From Chitinophaga sp. HK235 (GTDB taxonomy: Bacteria > Bacteroidota > Bacteroidia > Chitinophagales > Chitinophagaceae), in NCBI RefSeq assembly GCF_018255755.1, contig NZ_CP073766.1, positions 124,001 to 188,000 of the forward strand: a DNA stretch of 64,000 bases, written 5' to 3'. Position numbers and translations under genes: made by a program. Below the pieces are notes generated by a model. The model was not told the origin of the DNA and did not search any database. It saw only the letters and a list, made by a program, of their open reading frames with translations. Below, one piece after another: positions 60,776-64,000 of this stretch (position 1 is its first letter; each line of letters opens with the position of its first letter).

Positions 60776-63700
60776 AGGCACATGTTGACATCCGTCCTGT
60801 GGAAAAACAGTCATCTTACCCACTGTCTTCCGCACAGCGCAGGTTGTGGATCCTGTGCCAGTTCGCCGACGAGTCTATTGCCTATAACATGCCCTCTCAG
60901 GTGATGTTACGGGGAATAAACGACATGGACAGTTTCCGGAAAGCCGTCATCAGTACGGTGGAGAGACATGAATCGCTGCGGACGGTCTTCATAGAGGATG
61001 AACAGGAAGAGATCCGGCAAAGTATCATTCCGGCGGAAGAGATGGCGTTTGAAATTGACTACAGGGACTACCGGGGATGGGACGATCAGGCCAGACTGGT
61101 GGAGTCTTATATAGCTCATGACAGTACCACGGCATTTGACCTGAGAAAAGGCCCGTTGTTCAGGACAGCGCTTTTGCAGTTGGCAGATGACCAGTGCGTT
61201 TTTTATTTCAATATCCACCATATCATCAGTGATGGCTGGTCGATGAATGTATTGCGCAGGGATATTATGTCGTACTATGAGGCCTATAAATCATCAGCCG
61301 TTCCAGGGCTCCAGCCGCTGAAAATACAGTACAAAGACTATGCGGTGTGGCAACAGGCCAATGTCGAAAAAACATCTTTTCAAAAGCATAAAAAATACTG
61401 GCTGGACGTATTTGCAGGGGAAATACCGCTGCTGAACCTGCCCGCGCAAAAAAGACGTCCGGTCATTAAAACGACCAACGGGAGAACACTTGCGACCTAT
61501 ATTAAAAAAGAAACAACGCAGGCATTGAAGCAATTCTGTGCAGACCGGGAAGGGAGCCTGTTTATGGGGCTGCTGGCGGCGCTGAATGTGGTTTTTCATA
61601 AATATACCCTGCAGCATGAATTTGTAGTGGGAAGCCCTGTTGCCGGCAGGGACCATGTTAGCCTGGAAGACCAGATCGGCTTCTATCTAAATACAATTGC
61701 CCTGAAGAATGCTGTATTGGGAACAGATACGCTGGAAACGCTCTTCTCCCGTGTGAAGAAAAATGTATTTGATGCCTATGAGCATCAGCAATATCCATTT
61801 GACCGGCTGGTGGAGGAACTGGAGCTGAAAAGAGATCCTGCCAGAAGCCCTGTTTTTGATGTGATGCTGATCCTTCAGAACATCTCCGATATTAAAAGCG
61901 CAGTAGAACAGAGTGCAGCGCAGATCATTGATCAGGGAGAAGAAAAGAGCAAATATGATTTGAGCTTTACGTTTTATGAAGTAGGTGATCAGCTTTCCAT
62001 GCATGTCAACTTCAATACCGACGTATATGAAACTGAGATGATAACGGGTTTCATGCAGCATTTTAAAAATACGGTGGCCCATGCGCTGGTGCAACCGGAG
62101 CTGGTCATTGAGAAGTTGTCTGTCATTTCCGGTGAAGAGCATGATTTTCTCCGCTCTCTGGCAGAAGGGGAAGTAGTGCCGGTACCGGAGAACGATACGT
62201 TGATCACCCTGTTTGAAAAACAGGCGGCAGCCACGCCGGAGGCAACAGCCCTCGTCTTTGAAGGAACAGAGATGTCGTATAAGGAGCTGGACAGCCTCAG
62301 TATTCAGTTGGCTCATTATCTGTCACAGCATTTCGGTGTAACAGGACACGATATTCTGGGCGCCCGCCTGGAACGGACGCCTCACGCTGTTGTAGCGCTG
62401 CTGGCTGCGCTCAGGCTGGGCGCCTGCTGTGCTCCGCTAAGTGTGGACACGCCGGAAGAAAAACTGCACCGGATCGGTCAGCATTGCCGCGCTGTCATCG
62501 ATGATACAGACATCAGCAGGTTTTTAGCAGACAAGGATCAGTATCCGTCGGAGAATCCGGAGTATGTCGGGAAACAGTCGGATGCGGTATATATCATTTA
62601 TACTTCCGGGTCGACAGGCATTCCTAAAGGAGTGGTGCTGAACCATCATGGTATCATCAACCATCTGATGGATAAAATAACCCTGCTTTCCATCACAAAA
62701 GGGACGAAGATCTGCCATACTTCGAGAATGCACTTTGTAGGCGGGATATGGCAGTTGTGGGCGCCGTTGATTTCCGGAGGTACGGTGCTGCTCACCACAG
62801 ATACCGTATTGCAGGATATTTCCGTACTGCTGGATACCGCTAATCATCATGGTGTAAGGGTATTGGAAGTGATCCCCTCACAGTTGAACATGTTGTTTGC
62901 CATCGGGGAAGAAGGAAAGCTGGCGCAAATGGACGATCTGATCCTGACAGGGGAAAAGCTTACTCCCAGCTACGTCAACAAGTTCTTTACCATCAATCCC
63001 CAAGTACGTATTTATAACACCTACGGGATGACTGAATACTCGGACGTGGCCACCACCTATAAAATTGATGCGGTTATTAAGGACAAAATATTGATCGGAA
63101 GACCCATTCAGAATACGCAGGTATATGTGATGGACAGCAACAGTAACCTGTGCCCGGTGGGTGTTATCGGTGAATTGTGTATTTCCGGCCACGGCGTTTC
63201 AGCAGGCTATCTGGGCGAAGAGCTCCTGACGTCGGAGAAGTTTGTGGCACATCCCCTCAAACAAGGACAGTTCTTATACCGTACCGGCGATCTGGGACGA
63301 TGGACAGCCGCCGGCGAACTGGAAGTACTGGGCAGAAGAGACCATCAGGTAAGTATACGGGGGTACAGGGTGGAACTTATGGAAATCGAAAATGCGCTGC
63401 AGGCCCATCCTTTGATACAGGACGTTACGGTGATGGCTGGGAACATAGATGCGGAAAGCGCTGTTTTAATCGCCTATCTGACCAAAAAGGATAAAACGGC
63501 TGAACTTACGGTGTCGGCTATACGGAGCTACCTGAAAACGCTGCTGCATGAGTACATGATCCCTGCGTATTTCGTGGAGCTGGATGCGCTGCCGCTTTTG
63601 GCCAACGGGAAAGTGAATAAGAAAGAACTGCCTGATCCACGGACAGCTTCCATGAAAACAGGGGTGGAGTTCGTAGCACCGAAATCCGACATGGAGAAAG

Positions 63701-64000
63701 TGCTGGCAGCCGAGCTCTCCCGGCTATTGAACAGAAAAGAGATCAACGTTAAAGATAATTTCTATGAGGCTGGAGGAGATTCCATCAAATTGATCCGGTT
63801 ATTGTCAGGCTTACGGAAGCAGGGCTATATGGTGAAGCCTGAGCTGATTTTGAAAGCGAGGGACATTGCGCATATCGCTGCCCTTATTGATGAACGTCAA
63901 CAGGCTGATACCAGCGTACCGGATAACAGAAAAATTGCAGTCAATACCCGGCAATGGAAGCCGGGCGACGAAATAGCCATTTCTGAAAATCAGCGGCAGA
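60601..64000 (+). CDS. NRPS, 3'-truncated: TubC docking-C-A-T-...
   Basis: The frame opens with ATG 60601, 26 bases after the previous stop, and stays open to the window end, giving 1133 residues so far. Order: TubC-like docking domain (1-58; MVEELIHKLRGLNVKV), C (72-503; YPLSSAQRRLW, HHIISDG near 206), A (530-1010; YTSGSTGIPKG, LYRTGDLG, RGYRVELMEIE, NGKVNKK), T (GGDS, about 1025-1100), then about 10 residues that look like the start of another C or E domain (ISENQRQ). The A domain lacks Asp235 (HFVGGIW) and reads VGWEITTDVK, identical to the third A domain of the 4010-residue protein, so module M17 should load the same unusual substrate as M8. The docking domain should accept the tail of the upstream 3683-residue synthetase. 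The rest of the gene is outside the window. Confidence 0.95.
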   Translation, partial: MVEELIHKLRGLNVKVNLVGEQLDVRAPKGVMNEALMQEIRLHKEELISFVKKSHAEEQAHVDIRPVEKQSSYPLSSAQRRLWILCQFADESIAYNMPSQVMLRGINDMDSFRKAVISTVERHESLRTVFIEDEQEEIRQSIIPAEEMAFEIDYRDYRGWDDQARLVESYIAHDSTTAFDLRKGPLFRTALLQLADDQCVFYFNIHHIISDGWSMNVLRRDIMSYYEAYKSSAVPGLQPLKIQYKDYAVWQQANVEKTSFQKHKKYWLDVFAGEIPLLNLPAQKRRPVIKTTNGRTLATYIKKETTQALKQFCADREGSLFMGLLAALNVVFHKYTLQHEFVVGSPVAGRDHVSLEDQIGFYLNTIALKNAVLGTDTLETLFSRVKKNVFDAYEHQQYPFDRLVEELELKRDPARSPVFDVMLILQNISDIKSAVEQSAAQIIDQGEEKSKYDLSFTFYEVGDQLSMHVNFNTDVYETEMITGFMQHFKNTVAHALVQPELVIEKLSVISGEEHDFLRSLAEGEVVPVPENDTLITLFEKQAAATPEATALVFEGTEMSYKELDSLSIQLAHYLSQHFGVTGHDILGARLERTPHAVVALLAALRLGACCAPLSVDTPEEKLHRIGQHCRAVIDDTDISRFLADKDQYPSENPEYVGKQSDAVYIIYTSGSTGIPKGVVLNHHGIINHLMDKITLLSITKGTKICHTSRMHFVGGIWQLWAPLISGGTVLLTTDTVLQDISVLLDTANHHGVRVLEVIPSQLNMLFAIGEEGKLAQMDDLILTGEKLTPSYVNKFFTINPQVRIYNTYGMTEYSDVATTYKIDAVIKDKILIGRPIQNTQVYVMDSNSNLCPVGVIGELCISGHGVSAGYLGEELLTSEKFVAHPLKQGQFLYRTGDLGRWTAAGELEVLGRRDHQVSIRGYRVELMEIENALQAHPLIQDVTVMAGNIDAESAVLIAYLTKKDKTAELTVSAIRSYLKTLLHEYMIPAYFVELDALPLLANGKVNKKELPDPRTASMKTGVEFVAPKSDMEKVLAAELSRLLNRKEINVKDNFYEAGGDSIKLIRLLSGLRKQGYMVKPELILKARDIAHIAALIDERQQADTSVPDNRKIAVNTRQWKPGDEIAISENQRQ
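62190..63640 (+). other. Adenylation domain lacking Asp235 (module M17)
   Basis: The A4 core reads HFVGGIW where FDxSxW is expected, and the ten-residue code, VGWEITTDVK, equals that of module M8. The A2 core is also unusual (ACCAPLS). P-loop (YTSGSTGIPKG), YRTGDLG and the A10 lysine are intact, so the domain should be active on a non-standard acid, probably a beta-amino acid. Confidence 0.8.

Noticed and set aside
61687..62316. Open antisense frame of 209 codons
   Set aside because: Opposite the C-A region of the last NRPS, low-complexity composition, no family resemblance.

Overview
This window is the interior of one very large non-ribosomal peptide synthetase (NRPS) gene cluster. All eleven genes lie on the + strand with gaps of about 0-107 bases, so it reads as one operon-like unit. 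The cluster continues past both edges: the first gene has no start here and the last has no stop. No thioesterase or terminal release domain, MbtH-like protein, transporter, regulator, RNA gene or insertion sequence is visible. The source is probably a Bacteroidota species, perhaps Chitinophaga or a relative. Starts lack Shine-Dalgarno sequences and sit behind A-rich leaders, base composition is near balanced, and the NRPS style fits. That assignment is inference.

Layout: (1) end of a giant NRPS, (A)-T-C-A-T-C-A-T-C-A-T-C; (2) a KamA-type radical SAM aminomutase; (3) a TauD/SyrP-like Fe/2-oxoglutarate oxygenase; (4) a one-module NRPS, A-T-C; (5) NRPS C-A-T-C-A-T-E-C-A-T-C; (6) a class III aminotransferase; (7) a CmlA-type diiron beta-hydroxylase; (8) NRPS with a half C domain, then A-T-C-A-T; (9) and (10) two paralogous NRPSs, each docking-C-A-T-E-C-A-T-C-A-T; (11) start of a further NRPS, docking-C-A-T... 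Every T domain keeps its phosphopantetheine serine. At least 17 modules are present.

I read ten-residue adenylation codes by eye (positions 235, 236, 239, 278, 299, 301, 322, 330, 331 and the A10 Lys). In order: M1 ???NNALTYK (Ala), M2 DLFNNALTYK (Ala), M3 DLFNNALTYK (Ala), M4 DAWLLGGVIK (unassigned), M5 DAHHFALNLK (unassigned), M6 DFWSVGMVHK (Thr), M7 DGFFLGVTFK (Ile/Val-like, followed by E), M8 VGWEITTDVK (no Asp235; beta-amino acid suspected), M9 DIWEINTDDK (perhaps basic), M10 DSMHVGGVTK (unassigned), M11 DAEFIGANDK (perhaps basic, followed by E), M12 DLTKIGEVGK (Asn), M13 DVYSMAAIFK (aromatic), M14 DVWSVAMVHK (Thr/Ser-like, followed by E), M15 DLTKIGEVGK (Asn), M16 DASTIAAICK (Tyr), M17 VGWEITTDVK (as M8).

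The tailoring genes fit this readout. The aminomutase and/or aminotransferase could supply the unusual amino acid for M8 and M17, and two unrelated oxygenases could beta-hydroxylate carrier-bound residues such as Asn. The expected product is a long peptide, probably with D-residues, beta-hydroxy residues and a beta-amino acid used twice. I recall Chitinophaga lipodepsipeptides rich in hydroxylated residues (chitinopeptins), but I cannot show that this cluster makes one, and the module count already looks larger.
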